Shown one piece after another: positions 16,142 to 25,683 of a stretch of DNA of 64,000 bases (position 1 is its first letter; every line of letters begins with the position of its first letter). This stretch comes from Sandarakinorhabdus sp. (GTDB lineage: Bacteria; Pseudomonadota; Alphaproteobacteria; Sphingomonadales; Sphingomonadaceae). The notes under the pieces are model-generated. The model worked only from the letters and a program-made list of their open reading frames with translations, was not told the origin of the DNA and searched no databases. The translations under genes were made by a program, and so were the position numbers. The stretch covers positions 219,224 through 283,223 of the forward strand of contig JAIMKW010000001.1 of assembly GCA_020692215.1 (NCBI GenBank), given 5' to 3'.

Positions 16142-18508
16142 ATGTTTACTATCGCACGCCAGGAAATCGACTGGGGCGGCCGCAAGCTGATCCTCGAAAC
16201 GGGCAAGGTTGCCCGCCAGGCCGATGGCGCCGTTCTTGCAACATATGGCGAAACCGTCGTTCTGTGCGCCGTCACAGCCGCCAAATCGGTGAAGGAAGGG
16301 CAGGATTTCTTCCCGCTCACCGTTCACTATCAGGAAAAATTCTCTGCCGCCGGCCGGATTCCGGGCGGCTTCTTCAAGCGCGAGCGCGGTGCGACCGAAA
16401 TGGAGACGCTGACCTCGCGCCTCATCGATCGCCCGATCCGCCCGCTGTTCCCTGAAGGCTTCTTCAACGAAATCAACGTGATCTGCCAGGTTCTCAGCTA
16501 TGATGGCGAGAATGAAGCCGATATGGTCGCGATGGTTGCAGCCTCTGCCGCGCTCACCATCTCCGGCCTGCCCTTCATGGGCCCGATCGCGGCCGCCCGC
16601 GTCGGCTTCCAGGATGGCGAATATCAGCTGAACCCCACCAAGGACCAGTTGAAGGAAGGCCGGCTCGATCTCGTCGTCGCCGGCACCTATGATGCCGTGA
16701 TGATGGTGGAATCCGAAGCGCAGGAGCTTTCGGAAGATGAAATGCTGGGCGCCGTGATGTTCGCGCATCGTGGAATCCAGCCGGTCATCAAGGCGATCAT
16801 CGGCCTTGCCGAAAAGGCCGCCAAGGAGCCCTGGGAGCTGAAGATCTCGGATGATAGCGATATGCTCGCCACCATCCGCAAGGCTGTCGGCAAGGATGTG
16901 ACCGCCGCCTACAAGCTCACCCAGAAGTCCGCACGGCAGCAGGCGCTGGCCGATGCCAAGGCCAAGATGAAGCCGCTGTTTGCCGATGCCGACAGCGCCA
17001 CCCAGCAAAAGGCCGGCAAGCTTTTCAAGAAGCTGGAAGCCGACATCGTGCGCGGCGCCATCCTGAAGGACGGCAGCCGTATCGACGGCCGCGACACGAA
17101 GACGGTTCGCCCCATTGTCGGCGAAGTCGGCTTCCTGCCGCGCACCCACGGCTCTGCGCTGTTCACCCGCGGTGAAACCCAGGCCATCGTCACCACGACG
17201 CTTGGCACGGCCGATGCCGAACAGATGATCGACGGCCTTGATGGCCTGAAGTATGAACGCTTCATGCTGCACTACAACTTCCCGCCCTATTCGGTCGGTG
17301 AAGTGGGCCGCTTCGGCGCGCCGGGCCGCCGCGAAATCGGCCATGGCAAGCTCGCCTGGCGCGCGATCCACCCGATGCTGCCTTCGAAGGAAGAGTTTCC
17401 CTACACGATCCGCCTGCTGTCGGACATCACCGAGTCGAACGGCTCGTCGTCGATGGCCACGGTCTGCGGCTCCAGCCTTGCCCTCATGGACGCCGGCGTT
17501 CCGCTGAAGCGCCCCGTGGCCGGCATCGCGATGGGCCTGATTCTAGAGATCGATTCGAAGGGCAAGCGCGAGTTCGCGGTTCTCTCCGACATCCTGGGCG
17601 ATGAAGATCATCTGGGCGACATGGACTTCAAGGTGGCCGGCACGTCGCAGGGCATCACCAGCCTTCAGATGGACATCAAGATCGCCGGGATCACCGAAGA
17701 GATCATGAAGGTCGCGCTGGCGCAGGCGAAGGAAGGCCGCGAGCATATCCTGGGCGAAATGGCCAAGGCCATCACCGAGGTGCGTTCGGAAATGTCGGCC
17801 CATGCCCCGCGCATCGAAACCCTGGCTGTTCCCAAGGACAAGATCCGCGACATCATCGGCACCGGCGGCAAGGTCATCCGCGAGATCGTGGCGACCACGG
17901 GCGCCAAGGTCGATATTGACGACGACGGCATGGTGAAGATCGCCTCGGCCGATCCGGAGAAGATCGAGGCAGCCCGCAACTGGATCCTGAGCATCATCCA
18001 GGAACCCGAAGTCGGCAAGATCTACACCGGCAAGGTTGTCGGCATGCCGGAATTCGGCGCCTTCGTGAATTTCATGGGCGCCAAGGACGGCCTCGTCCAC
18101 ATTTCGGAAATCAAGAACGAGCGGGTGCAGAAGGTGTCCGACGTTCTGGCCGAGGGCCAGACGGTCAAGGTCAAGGTGATCGGCGTCGATGATCGCGGCA
18201 AGGTGAAGCTTTCGATGCGCCTCGTTGATCAGGAAACCGGCGAGGAGCTGGCCGATACCCGCCCGCCGCGCGAACCCCGTGAAGGCGGCGAGCGTTCGGA
18301 TCGTGGGCCCCGTCGTGATGGTGGCGGCCGTGATGGTGGCGGCCGTGATGGTGGTGGCCGGGATCGCGGCCCGCGCAGAGACGGCGGGCGCGAAGGTGGC
18401 AACCGGGATGGCGGCCGCGATCGCGGCCCGCGCCCCGAAGGCAATCGCGACCGCGAGCCGGAAGGCGACACGCCGTTGCCCGCCTTCCTGACCGGCAAAG
18501 ACGACTGA
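16142..18508 (+). CDS. pnp: Polyribonucleotide nucleotidyltransferase (PNPase)
   Basis: Trimeric 3'-5' phosphorolytic exoribonuclease of the RNA degradosome, 788 residues. It has two RNase PH-like domains ([21 protein letters not shown] ... [13 protein letters not shown]; then [11 protein letters not shown] ... [12 protein letters not shown]), the all-helical linker, a KH domain ([13 protein letters not shown]) and an S1 domain ([30 protein letters not shown]). The ATG at 16142 is followed by [14 protein letters not shown]; an upstream extension lacks family similarity. After S1 comes a tail of about 60 residues rich in Arg, Gly and Asp built from a repeated DNA unit, then a Pro-Leu-Pro-Ala-Phe-Leu end. 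An Arg/Gly tail suggests extra RNA or protein contacts. Confidence 0.98.
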   Translation: MFTIARQEIDWGGRKLILETGKVARQADGAVLATYGETVVLCAVTAAKSVKEGQDFFPLTVHYQEKFSAAGRIPGGFFKRERGATEMETLTSRLIDRPIRPLFPEGFFNEINVICQVLSYDGENEADMVAMVAASAALTISGLPFMGPIAAARVGFQDGEYQLNPTKDQLKEGRLDLVVAGTYDAVMMVESEAQELSEDEMLGAVMFAHRGIQPVIKAIIGLAEKAAKEPWELKISDDSDMLATIRKAVGKDVTAAYKLTQKSARQQALADAKAKMKPLFADADSATQQKAGKLFKKLEADIVRGAILKDGSRIDGRDTKTVRPIVGEVGFLPRTHGSALFTRGETQAIVTTTLGTADAEQMIDGLDGLKYERFMLHYNFPPYSVGEVGRFGAPGRREIGHGKLAWRAIHPMLPSKEEFPYTIRLLSDITESNGSSSMATVCGSSLALMDAGVPLKRPVAGIAMGLILEIDSKGKREFAVLSDILGDEDHLGDMDFKVAGTSQGITSLQMDIKIAGITEEIMKVALAQAKEGREHILGEMAKAITEVRSEMSAHAPRIETLAVPKDKIRDIIGTGGKVIREIVATTGAKVDIDDDGMVKIASADPEKIEAARNWILSIIQEPEVGKIYTGKVVGMPEFGAFVNFMGAKDGLVHISEIKNERVQKVSDVLAEGQTVKVKVIGVDDRGKVKLSMRLVDQETGEELADTRPPREPREGGERSDRGPRRDGGGRDGGGRDGGGRDRGPRRDGGREGGNRDGGRDRGPRPEGNRDREPEGDTPLPAFLTGKDD
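18315..18359 (+). repeat. Three tandem 15-bp units inside pnp
   Basis: Three head-to-tail copies of GTGATGGTGGCGGCC at 18315-18329, 18330-18344 and 18345-18359, the last with one substitution (GGTGGTGGCC). In frame they encode Arg-Asp-Gly-Gly-Gly steps in the PNPase tail, and related degenerate Arg-Asp-Gly units continue downstream. Copy number could vary by slippage without breaking the frame. Confidence 0.9.
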
Positions 18509-18545
18509 TAGCGTTCAGGCCGGCAAGCCGGTCTGACGGAAGCAA

Positions 18546-18575
18546 GGGCTGCCCGGCACCGGGCGGCCCTTTTTT
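18546..18575 (+). terminator. Intrinsic terminator after pnp
   Basis: GGGCTGCCCGG at 18546-18556 pairs with CCGGGCGGCCC at 18559-18569 with one mismatch, followed by six T residues (18570-18575). It begins about 37 bases after the pnp stop and closes the truB-rpsO-pnp run. Confidence 0.9.
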
Positions 18576-18658
18576 CTGTGCCGCGGCCGCGCATCCCCGC
18601 CGCTTGACCAGGGTTCATGCCAGCGTCCAGAATGGCCGCCGACAAGGGGGGCTGGACC

Positions 18659-19477
18659 ATGACAGACGCATCAGTGACGGCAGGCACGGCAGCCGGGGAT
18701 CGCCAGTCCGATTCCGTTCGCACCCTCATCGATGCGTGGAAGCTGATGGTGGGCCGCTTTCCCGGCAACAGCATTTCCCAGGCCGATGGCCTTGCCGCCA
18801 TCTTTGCCAACCGGGAAATCGCCTTTTTCAATTTCATGGTGTTCGATAGCCCGTTGGCCGATCCGGAGGCGGTGCGGCAGGGCTTCCGCCGCGCCCGCAA
18901 CCGCGCTGCGCAATGCCCGCACCCGTCCATGCTGTCCTTCGCACAGGATTGGATGGCGCCGGGCTGGCAGGCCATTGCCGCCGAAGAAGGCCTTGTTCCG
19001 GCGATGAACATGATCGCCATGGTGGCAGACGATATCCTGGCACCGCGCCGGCCGCCCCCCGCGCTGGACTATCGGGTGATTGCCGACACGGCGTCAGCAC
19101 GGGACATCATGCTGGTGAACGCCCATGCTTATGGTTACCCGGACGACCTGTTCGTATCCGTTTCGGGCCTCGACTTGTGGCAGAACGCCAGTTGGGGCGT
19201 GGTCGGCTATGCAGACGGGCGCGCGGTCTGTTCCACCGCCACCTTCCTTATGGACGACATGATCTATGTCGCCATGGTGGCGACCGAACCTGATTGCCAT
19301 GGCAAGGGCTATGCCGATGCCGTGATGCGCCACGCGATCCGCCTTGCCCAGGACCAGGGCGGCAAGAAGCCGATCTGGCTCCACGCCACAGATATGGGCA
19401 GGCCTGTCTATGCCGCGATGGGGTTCAGCCCCTGCGCCACAACGCCCACCTACAGCTTTGAAAGCCCGCACGCCTGA
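18659..19477 (+). CDS. GNAT-family N-acetyltransferase
   Basis: A 272-residue protein whose last 130 residues carry the acetyl-CoA-binding core: a strand (DDMIYVAMVATEPDCHGKGYADAVMRHAI) with the HGKGYA form of the Q/RxxGxG/A loop, then IWLHATDMGRPVYAAMGF, the typical end of the fold. The N-terminal half (VRTLIDAWKLMVGRFPGNSISQADGLAAIFANREI) is helical and has no obvious domain. The ATG at 18659 is preceded by AAGGGGG; an ATG 42 bases earlier is in frame but has a poorer ribosome site. The acceptor substrate is unknown. It stands alone between the pnp terminator and a convergent regulator gene. Confidence 0.85.
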   Translation: MTDASVTAGTAAGDRQSDSVRTLIDAWKLMVGRFPGNSISQADGLAAIFANREIAFFNFMVFDSPLADPEAVRQGFRRARNRAAQCPHPSMLSFAQDWMAPGWQAIAAEEGLVPAMNMIAMVADDILAPRRPPPALDYRVIADTASARDIMLVNAHAYGYPDDLFVSVSGLDLWQNASWGVVGYADGRAVCSTATFLMDDMIYVAMVATEPDCHGKGYADAVMRHAIRLAQDQGGKKPIWLHATDMGRPVYAAMGFSPCATTPTYSFESPHA

Positions 19478-19501
19478 AGGCCAGAGGCGCGATCGGGCGG
19501 C

Positions 19502-20470
19502 TCAGCCGGGCTTGATGCCCGCATCCCGGCCGTCTGGCGGCGCATGCAGCCCCTGCAGCGCCTCGCCCAGCAGCTTGCGCCGTTCTTCTGCCGCCAGCCG
19601 CATCAGTTCGCGCGGCTGGGCGAAATAGGCGGTGGGGGCTGATCCCATGAACGCATGGAACTCGCGCACGAAATGCGCCTGATCGAAATAGTCCGCGTCC
19701 AGCCGCTCGATCAGCGTTCGGCCGGGGTTGTTCTGCACGGCATCCAGTGCGCGCAAAAAGCGCTGGCGCCGCAAAAGCGGTTTGGGCGCGAACCCGAAAA
19801 AGCGCGGGCAGAGCCGTTCCAGCGTGCGCTGTGAAACCCCCACCTCTCTGGCGAAGGATGCAACCGTTGCAATATCGCCCGACATCAGGGCCGCATGCAT
19901 GCGCAGCAGGATCGGGTCTGCGGGTATCGCACCCGCCCGCAGCCGCGCCTGCAGAAACGCATCCAGCCTTGCGACCCGGGCTGCATCGCCATCATCCGCC
20001 CGCAAACCGGCAAGAAGCGCAGATGCGGCCTCCCCCCAGAGCTTGTCCAGCGGGGCGCCGAGATTGGCGTAATCGGATGCCGGCCGGCCAAAAAGGCATG
20101 CCCAGCCCAGCGGCAGCAGGCCGATCCCCCACAGCTTTGCGCCGCTGCTGGCGGTGATCCGCGCAGCCCTGCTGGTCGGGCCGAACAGGGTCGCATCCCC
20201 CGTCACCTCGGAGTCGGTGGCGCTGTCCTCCATCGACCATGTCCAGCGGCCCGACAGGGCGAACCGGATGTTGGCCCATTCCGGGTGAAGATGATCATCG
20301 ATCCGCGTGTCGCCTGTTTCGAGCGCATAATAGCTTGTCACATAGGGCCGTAGGCCAGGGGCCGGCAGAAAAAAGCGGACAGACAGATGTTTAGGCTGCG
20401 GCACAAGGGCAAGCCTAGTCGGCCCGCCTGCTTGCGCAACCTGTGATTGGAAAGAGCCGCTCTCCGGCAC
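19502..20470 (-). CDS. AraC-family transcriptional regulator
   Basis: A 322-residue regulator with a C-terminal double helix-turn-helix: VASFAREVGVSQRTLERLCPRFFGFAPKPLLRRQRFLRAL is the first unit, and YFDQAHFVREFHAFMGSAPTAYF is the recognition part of the second, with the usual spacing. The N-terminal 200 residues form an effector domain resembling the one in regulators annotated with DUF6597 or AraC-binding-like domains. The start is uncertain: GTG at 20470 gives the longest product, and an internal GTG (PQPKHLSVRFFLPAPGLRPYV) is an alternative. It is divergent from a glutathione transferase gene 57 bp away, its most likely target besides itself. Confidence 0.9.
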   Translation of the reverse strand: MPESGSFQSQVAQAGGPTRLALVPQPKHLSVRFFLPAPGLRPYVTSYYALETGDTRIDDHLHPEWANIRFALSGRWTWSMEDSATDSEVTGDATLFGPTSRAARITASSGAKLWGIGLLPLGWACLFGRPASDYANLGAPLDKLWGEAASALLAGLRADDGDAARVARLDAFLQARLRAGAIPADPILLRMHAALMSGDIATVASFAREVGVSQRTLERLCPRFFGFAPKPLLRRQRFLRALDAVQNNPGRTLIERLDADYFDQAHFVREFHAFMGSAPTAYFAQPRELMRLAAEERRKLLGEALQGLHAPPDGRDAGIKPG

Positions 20471-20527
20471 GGTGCATCGGAGTGCGGGAGATTTCCCGGC
20501 ATTGGAAGATGGTCTAGGGGGGATGCC

Positions 20528-21211
20528 ATGCTGAAACTCATCATCACGAACCGCCGCTACTCCTCATGGTCGTTGCGTGGCTGGCTTGCCGCCAGGCAGT
20601 CTGGCCTGCCCTTCGAGGAGGTGATGGTGGACATTTACGCCCTCGGCTGGGCCGAGCGGAAACAGCAACGCGACGTTGCCGTCTCGAACGGCAAGGTGCC
20701 CGTGTTGTGGGACAGCGGGCCCCGCACCGCCTTCGATCCTGCGGCTGACGCCGCCATCTGGAACGCCATCGGCATCATCGACTGGCTCGACCGGGTATCG
20801 GGCGGCACGAAATTCTGGCCGATGGATGGCAACGCCCGCGCGTTCGGCATCTCCATCGCCGTGGAAATGCAGGCCGGGTTCATGGCGCTGCGCCAGCATT
20901 GCCCGATGAACATGATGCGCCACTATCCCGGCTGGGCGCTGCACCCCGATGCCGCAAAGGATGTCGCACGGGTGGATGCCCTGTGGAGTGAGGGATTGCA
21001 GCGCTTCGGCGGGCCGTGGCTTCTGGGCGAATGCTGGGGCGCGGCCGATATTCTCTACGCCCCCGTCGCCAGCCGGCTCACAACCTATGCCGTGCCGCTA
21101 AGCCCGGCGGCAGAGGCCTATCGCCAGCGCGCCATGGCGCATCCCTTGATGGCCGAATGGATCGCGGCTGCGGCGCAGGAGACCATTCTCCAGCCCGCCT
21201 ATGAATATTAA
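20528..21211 (+). CDS. Glutathione S-transferase family protein
   Basis: A 227-residue soluble glutathione transferase. The N-terminal domain begins MLKLIITNRRYSSWSLRGWLA, with the Ser/Trp-rich first loop seen in the zeta/maleylacetoacetate-isomerase-like and related bacterial classes, then NGKVPVLWD with the cis-proline. The C-terminal helical domain has WLLGECWGAADILYAPVASRL. The ATG at 20528 gives the family N-terminus; the frame is open further upstream but overlaps the regulator's promoter. It is divergent from an AraC regulator and ends nine bases before dapE. Confidence 0.9.
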   Translation: MLKLIITNRRYSSWSLRGWLAARQSGLPFEEVMVDIYALGWAERKQQRDVAVSNGKVPVLWDSGPRTAFDPAADAAIWNAIGIIDWLDRVSGGTKFWPMDGNARAFGISIAVEMQAGFMALRQHCPMNMMRHYPGWALHPDAAKDVARVDALWSEGLQRFGGPWLLGECWGAADILYAPVASRLTTYAVPLSPAAEAYRQRAMAHPLMAEWIAAAAQETILQPAYEY

Positions 21212-21220
21212 GGCAGGCTG

Positions 21221-22372
21221 GTGGACCCTCTTCCTCTCGCCCAGTCGCTCATCCGCTGCCCTTCGGTAACGCCGGCAGATGCCGGTGCGCTGGGCCTGCT
21301 TGCAGCCGCGCTCGAGGCGCTGGGCTTCAAGGTGACGCGCCTGCAGTTCGGCGGGCCGCCGGATGGCCCGGTGGAGAATCTGTTCGCCACCATCGGGTCG
21401 GGCGCGCCGCATTTTGCCTTTGCCGGCCACACCGATGTGGTGCCCGAAGGGCAGGGCTGGTCGGCCGATCCCTATGCCGCTTCGGTTCAGAACGGCCTGC
21501 TTGTCGGCCGGGGCGCTGCCGACATGAAGGGCGCGATCGCAGCCATGGTATCGGCCGCTGCAGCCCATGTCGCGCGCGGCGCGGCCGATGCCCAAGGCGC
21601 GCGCGGCGCGGCCGGCACGCTCAGCTTCATCATCACCGGCGATGAAGAAGGCCCCGCCACCTTCGGCACGGATCGCATCCTCGACTGGATGGTGGAGCAC
21701 GGCCACCAGCCTGCCATGTGCCTGGTCGGCGAGCCCACCAGCATCAGGAAGCTGGGCGATTGCATCAAGATCGGCCGGCGCGGCAGCGTGAACGCCTGGA
21801 TCACGGTGAACGGCGCGCAGGGCCATGTCGCCTATCCCGACCGGGCCGACAACCCCATCCGCCGCCTTGTCCCGGCGCTGGCCGAGCTGCAGGCCCGCGT
21901 GCTGGATGCGGGGACCGACTGGTTCTCTCGCTCGAACCTCGAAATCGTGGACCTTGAGGTGGGAAACCCCGCCACCAACGTGATCCCGGCGCAAGCGAAG
22001 GCGCGGCTCAACATCCGCTTCAACGACAGCCACAGCGGCGCCGAACTGGCCGGCTGGATCGAGGAGGTGGTGGCACGGCATGCCCCCAATGCCGATGTGA
22101 AGATTCGAATTTCGGGCGAAGCCTTCCTCACCGAGCCAGGCCCGCTCTCCAGCCTCGTAGCAGAGGCAATCACCGCCGAAACCGGTGTCACGCCCGAGCT
22201 CAGCACATCGGGCGGCACCTCGGACGCGCGCTTCATCCGCCGCCTGTGCCCGGTGGTGGAATTCGGCCTGCCGGGCCAATCCATGCACAAGGTGGACGAG
22301 CATGCGAGCGTGGACGATATCCGCACGCTGGCTCGCATCTACGATAAGGTGCTGCGCCGGGTGTTCCGCTAG
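21221..22372 (+). CDS. dapE: Succinyl-diaminopimelate desuccinylase
   Basis: Zinc-dependent M20-family amidohydrolase of 383 residues that removes succinate from N-succinyl-LL-diaminopimelate in lysine and peptidoglycan precursor synthesis. The metal ligands sit in AGHTDVVPEG (His70, Asp72), GRGAADMKGAIAAM, ITGDEEGPATFGTDR and the late His in the segment LPGQSMHKVDEHASV. The lid domain (VTVNGAQGHVAYPDRADNP type, here ITVNGAQGHVAYPDRADNP) is present. Translation starts at GTG 21221, nine bases after the GST stop, so the two are probably cotranscribed even though their functions are unrelated. Confidence 0.96.
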   Translation: MDPLPLAQSLIRCPSVTPADAGALGLLAAALEALGFKVTRLQFGGPPDGPVENLFATIGSGAPHFAFAGHTDVVPEGQGWSADPYAASVQNGLLVGRGAADMKGAIAAMVSAAAAHVARGAADAQGARGAAGTLSFIITGDEEGPATFGTDRILDWMVEHGHQPAMCLVGEPTSIRKLGDCIKIGRRGSVNAWITVNGAQGHVAYPDRADNPIRRLVPALAELQARVLDAGTDWFSRSNLEIVDLEVGNPATNVIPAQAKARLNIRFNDSHSGAELAGWIEEVVARHAPNADVKIRISGEAFLTEPGPLSSLVAEAITAETGVTPELSTSGGTSDARFIRRLCPVVEFGLPGQSMHKVDEHASVDDIRTLARIYDKVLRRVFR

Positions 22373-22415
22373 GCGGCTTTCCCCGCGCGTTCATCCGCGC
22401 GCCGGCGGGCGCAGC

Positions 22416-23015
22416 TCAGGCTGCCCCCATCGCCCCATCCTGGCGGGCCGCCTTCCAGAACAGCCATGCCGAAGCCAGCCAAAGCCCCATCAGCACAAGC
22501 GTGACCAGCACAAGCTTGACCAGCACAGGCGCAACCCCGGGGATCGCGCCGAACCCGGCTGCAAGGGCTGCCACCGCCACCAGCGCCTGCGCGCCCGCCA
22601 TTGCCACCATCGTCTGCGCCATGCCGCGCGGCTGGAACCGCGCAATCAGGGCACCGATGATGCCCACTGCCAGCACGGCTGCGAACAGCAGGTTCGCCGG
22701 GTTGGCCTCGTCGCCGATGAACCCGACAGCAAGGTTGGCCCAGACGACAAGGGCGGACGTGCCAAGCGCCAGAACCGCCCCTGCGCTATAGGCGGGGCTG
22801 CCCCGGAAGCGCGCCGCCAGATCGATCGCGCCGGCCGCGCCGAACAGCAGCGCGCCCCACAGCGCAAAATCGCCTGGCCCCCAGGCCATCGCGTCGGTCG
22901 TCAGCATTGCCACCGCCGGCGCCAGCAGCAGCATCACGGCGCCCAGCCAGATGGCAATCCGCACCCCGTGCCATCGCGGCCGTGGCTGCCTTTCAGACCC
23001 GGCCATCGGCTTCAT
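22416..23015 (-). CDS. Hypothetical membrane protein
   Basis: A 199-residue integral membrane protein of unknown function. After a short basic cytoplasmic N-terminus (MKPMAGSERQPRPRWHGVR) it has about six hydrophobic segments, including IAIWLGAVMLLLAPAVAML, LLFAAVLAVGIIGALIA and LVKLVLVTLVLMGLWLASAWLFW. It ends with a short polar tail. The start at 23015 follows AGGGCGAGGG. It lies 13 bases downstream of a GMC oxidoreductase on the same strand, so they are likely cotranscribed. The family is common in alphaproteobacteria without an assigned role. Confidence 0.75.
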   Translation of the reverse strand: MKPMAGSERQPRPRWHGVRIAIWLGAVMLLLAPAVAMLTTDAMAWGPGDFALWGALLFGAAGAIDLAARFRGSPAYSAGAVLALGTSALVVWANLAVGFIGDEANPANLLFAAVLAVGIIGALIARFQPRGMAQTMVAMAGAQALVAVAALAAGFGAIPGVAPVLVKLVLVTLVLMGLWLASAWLFWKAARQDGAMGAA

Positions 23016-23028
23016 CCCTCGCCCTTGC

Positions 23029-24663
23029 TCAGGCAGCCGCTGCGGCGCGGGCATCCGCCAGCACCGAATCCGCCATCTTCTCGGCGATCATGATGGTGGG
23101 CGCGTTGGTGTTGCCCGAAACCAGCCGCGGCATCACCGAGGCGTCGATCACGCGCAGGCCGATCATGCCGTGCACCCGGCCGTGGGGATCCACAACGGCC
23201 CCGGCATCGCCTGCCTGCCCCATGCGGCAGGTGCCCACGGGGTGATAGATGGTGGAGCCCAGTTCGCGGGCATAGCCCAGCCACTCGTCATCGCCCATAG
23301 GCCCGGCAGCGGGCGTCAGCCGGTGCACCACATAGGGTTTCAGCGCCTCCTGCCCGGCGATCACATCGGCAAATTTCAGCCCTTCGGTGATGGTTTTCTG
23401 GTCGATCGGATCCGACAGGTAATTGGGCCTGATGGAGGGCGGAGCGAAGGGATCGGCCGATTTCACATGGATTGTGCCGCGGCTTTCGGGGCGCAGCTGG
23501 CAGGGCGCGAGCGTGAGGCCGGGCACCGTCTCAAGCTCCCACTCCTGCTTCTCGACAAAACGCGGGATATCCACCGTGGCGGGCAGGATGTGATATTGCA
23601 CATCGGGCCCGGAAAGGCCGGGGCGCGACCGCCAATAGGCCTGCACATGCGCCGCCGAAAGCGTCAGCAGGCCCTTGCGCGCAACCGCATATTTGGCGAC
23701 TTCGGCCATCAGCCGCCAGCCGCGGCTCAGTTCGTTCACGCTGATGGTGCCTGGTTTCAGCCGATATTGCACCGAAACGACATAATGGTCCTGCAGGTTG
23801 GTGCCCACGCCGGGCAGCGCGTGGCGCACCTCGATGCCTGCCGCCTTCAGCACCTGCGGGTCGCCGATTCCGGCCAGCTCCAGCATCTGCGGGCTGTTCA
23901 CCGCGCCGCCGCACAAGATCACTTCGCGCGTCGCATGGGCGGTGATGCTGCGGCCATCCTGCCGGAACCGCACGCCGGTCGCGCGCCGCCCCTCGAACAG
24001 GATTGCCTCGCAATGGGCGTCGGTTTCCACCTTCAGCGTCTGGCGGGCCATTGCAGGCTTCAGATAGGCCTGCGCGGCAGACCATCGCATGCCCTTCTTC
24101 ACTGTCAGCTGGAAATAGCTGATTCCATCCTGCTCGCCGCTGTTGACATCATCGTTGAAGGGCAGCCCCGCCTGGATTCCCGCCCGCACCACGGCATCGG
24201 AGACCGGGTGGCGGGTGGTTGCATCCGACACATTCAGCGGGCCATCGGTGCCATGCTGTTCGTCGCGCAGCCGCTCATTCCCCTCCGACCGGCGGAAGTA
24301 AGGCAGCACATCGGATGATGCCCAGCCGGTTGCGCCAAGCTGCGCCCAGTTGTCGTAATCAGCCGGCTGGCCGCGCACATAGAGCAGCCCGTTGATGGAG
24401 GAAGATCCGCCCAGCACCTTCCCGCGCGGCCACACATGGGCGCGCCCGTTGGAGCCCGGGTCCTCCTCGGTTTCATACAGCCAGTTGACCGACGGGTCCT
24501 TCAGGGTCTGCGCATAGCCGACCGGGATGTGGATCATCGGGTTCCAGTCTTTCGGGCCAGCTTCCAGCAGCAGCACGCGGTGCCGGCCATCTGCTGTCAG
24601 CCGGTTCGCCAGCACGCAGCCCGCCGAGCCCGCGCCCACGACGATATAATCGAAATTCATCAT
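23029..24663 (-). CDS. GMC-family FAD oxidoreductase (choline/alcohol dehydrogenase-like)
   Basis: A 544-residue flavoprotein oxidising an alcohol to an aldehyde. The FAD-binding motif YIVVGAGSAGCVLANRL is at the N-terminus, GGSSSINGLLYVRGQPADYDNW is the first GMC signature, GAVNSPQMLELAGIGD the second, and HPVGTCRMG carries the catalytic His. It resembles choline dehydrogenase (BetA) and the alkanol and polyethylene-glycol dehydrogenases of sphingomonads, and the substrate is not assigned. ATG 24663 is favoured over 24660 because of its distance from GGAGG. No betaine aldehyde dehydrogenase or choline carrier is nearby, which argues against a dedicated betaine pathway. Confidence 0.93.
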   Translation of the reverse strand: MMNFDYIVVGAGSAGCVLANRLTADGRHRVLLLEAGPKDWNPMIHIPVGYAQTLKDPSVNWLYETEEDPGSNGRAHVWPRGKVLGGSSSINGLLYVRGQPADYDNWAQLGATGWASSDVLPYFRRSEGNERLRDEQHGTDGPLNVSDATTRHPVSDAVVRAGIQAGLPFNDDVNSGEQDGISYFQLTVKKGMRWSAAQAYLKPAMARQTLKVETDAHCEAILFEGRRATGVRFRQDGRSITAHATREVILCGGAVNSPQMLELAGIGDPQVLKAAGIEVRHALPGVGTNLQDHYVVSVQYRLKPGTISVNELSRGWRLMAEVAKYAVARKGLLTLSAAHVQAYWRSRPGLSGPDVQYHILPATVDIPRFVEKQEWELETVPGLTLAPCQLRPESRGTIHVKSADPFAPPSIRPNYLSDPIDQKTITEGLKFADVIAGQEALKPYVVHRLTPAAGPMGDDEWLGYARELGSTIYHPVGTCRMGQAGDAGAVVDPHGRVHGMIGLRVIDASVMPRLVSGNTNAPTIMIAEKMADSVLADARAAAAA

Positions 24664-24759
24664 CCCGTTGTTCCTCCGTGCCGCCACAATGCCGGTCATT
24701 GTGGCGTATCTCAACCTCTCGCTTCTCGGCCGCCCGCCAAGCGTCTATGCGCTGGGGCC

Positions 24760-25683
24760 ATGACGAATCGTGCCGATATCGCGCCCGTTCCGCTGCACCT
24801 GGTGCACGATGATCTGGCGCAAGCCGCCCGCCGCTTTGGCGACAGTTTCCGCCGCACGGGCTTTGCCGTTGTCGAGGGGCACGGCATTGCCGATGCTGTC
24901 ATTGCAGCCGCGAACGATGCGGCCAGGGCGTTCTTTGCGCTGCCCGATGCCGTGAAGCGCCGCTATCATCAGCCGGGCGGGGCCGGGCAGCGCGGCTACA
25001 CGCCCTTCGGCATCGAAACGGCAAAGGGCGCAACCCTTTCAGACCTGAAGGAGTTCTGGCACGTCGCCCGCGACCTGCCCGAAGGGCACCCCTATGCGCC
25101 GATCATGGCGCCCAACATCTGGCCCGATGATGTCCTCCCCGCCTTCCGCCCCGCGCTGCAGGCGCTGTTCGCCGCGTTCGAGACAGCGGGGCTGAGCGTG
25201 CTGAAGGCCATTGCCGTGCATCTTGGCCAGCCGGCCGATTTCTTCGCGGATCCGGTGAGGGACGGCAACTCCATCCTGCGGTTGCTGCACTATCCGCCCG
25301 TGCCCGCCGATGCGCCCGGTGTGCGCGCCGGAGCGCATGAAGATATCAACGTCATCACGCTGCTGCTGGGTGCCGAGGAAGCGGGTCTGCAACTGTTGTC
25401 GCGCGATGGGCAATGGCTGAGCGTGCCCGCACCGCCGGGCAGCCTTGTGGTCAATGTGGGCGACATGCTGGCGCGGCAGACAGGCGGGCAGCTTCCCTCC
25501 ACCACGCACAGGGTGGTGAACCCCGCGCCCGAACGGCGGCACCTGCCGCGCTATTCCATGCCCTTTTTCCTGCACTACCGGCCCGATTGGCTGATCGAGC
25601 CTTTCGTCCCCAACCCGGAATTGCCGCCGATCACCGCCAATGACTTTCTTTTGCAACGATTGGCGGAGATAAGGCTCGCATGA
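24760..25683 (+). CDS. 2-oxoglutarate/Fe(II) oxygenase, isopenicillin N synthase family
   Basis: A 307-residue non-heme iron oxygenase. The iron ligands are His193 and Asp195 (GAHEDINVITLL) and His250 (STTHRVVNP), and the RxS co-substrate motif is Arg264-Tyr-Ser266. The N-terminal DIOX_N region (FGDSFRRTGFAVVEGHGI, GYTPFGIETAKG) is present. The ATG at 24760 gives the standard N-terminus. Bacterial members include ethylene-forming-like and flavonoid-hydroxylase-like enzymes, and the substrate here is unknown. Its stop overlaps the start of the alkaline phosphatase (ATGA), so the two are coupled. Confidence 0.92.
   Translation: MTNRADIAPVPLHLVHDDLAQAARRFGDSFRRTGFAVVEGHGIADAVIAAANDAARAFFALPDAVKRRYHQPGGAGQRGYTPFGIETAKGATLSDLKEFWHVARDLPEGHPYAPIMAPNIWPDDVLPAFRPALQALFAAFETAGLSVLKAIAVHLGQPADFFADPVRDGNSILRLLHYPPVPADAPGVRAGAHEDINVITLLLGAEEAGLQLLSRDGQWLSVPAPPGSLVVNVGDMLARQTGGQLPSTTHRVVNPAPERRHLPRYSMPFFLHYRPDWLIEPFVPNPELPPITANDFLLQRLAEIRLA

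Noticed and set aside
15653..17371. Minus-strand open frame opposite rpsO and pnp
   Set aside because: Antisense to two universally conserved genes; no recognisable domain.
23029..24663. Dedicated choline-to-betaine operon
   Set aside because: Only the GMC oxidoreductase is present; no betB, betI or choline transporter nearby.
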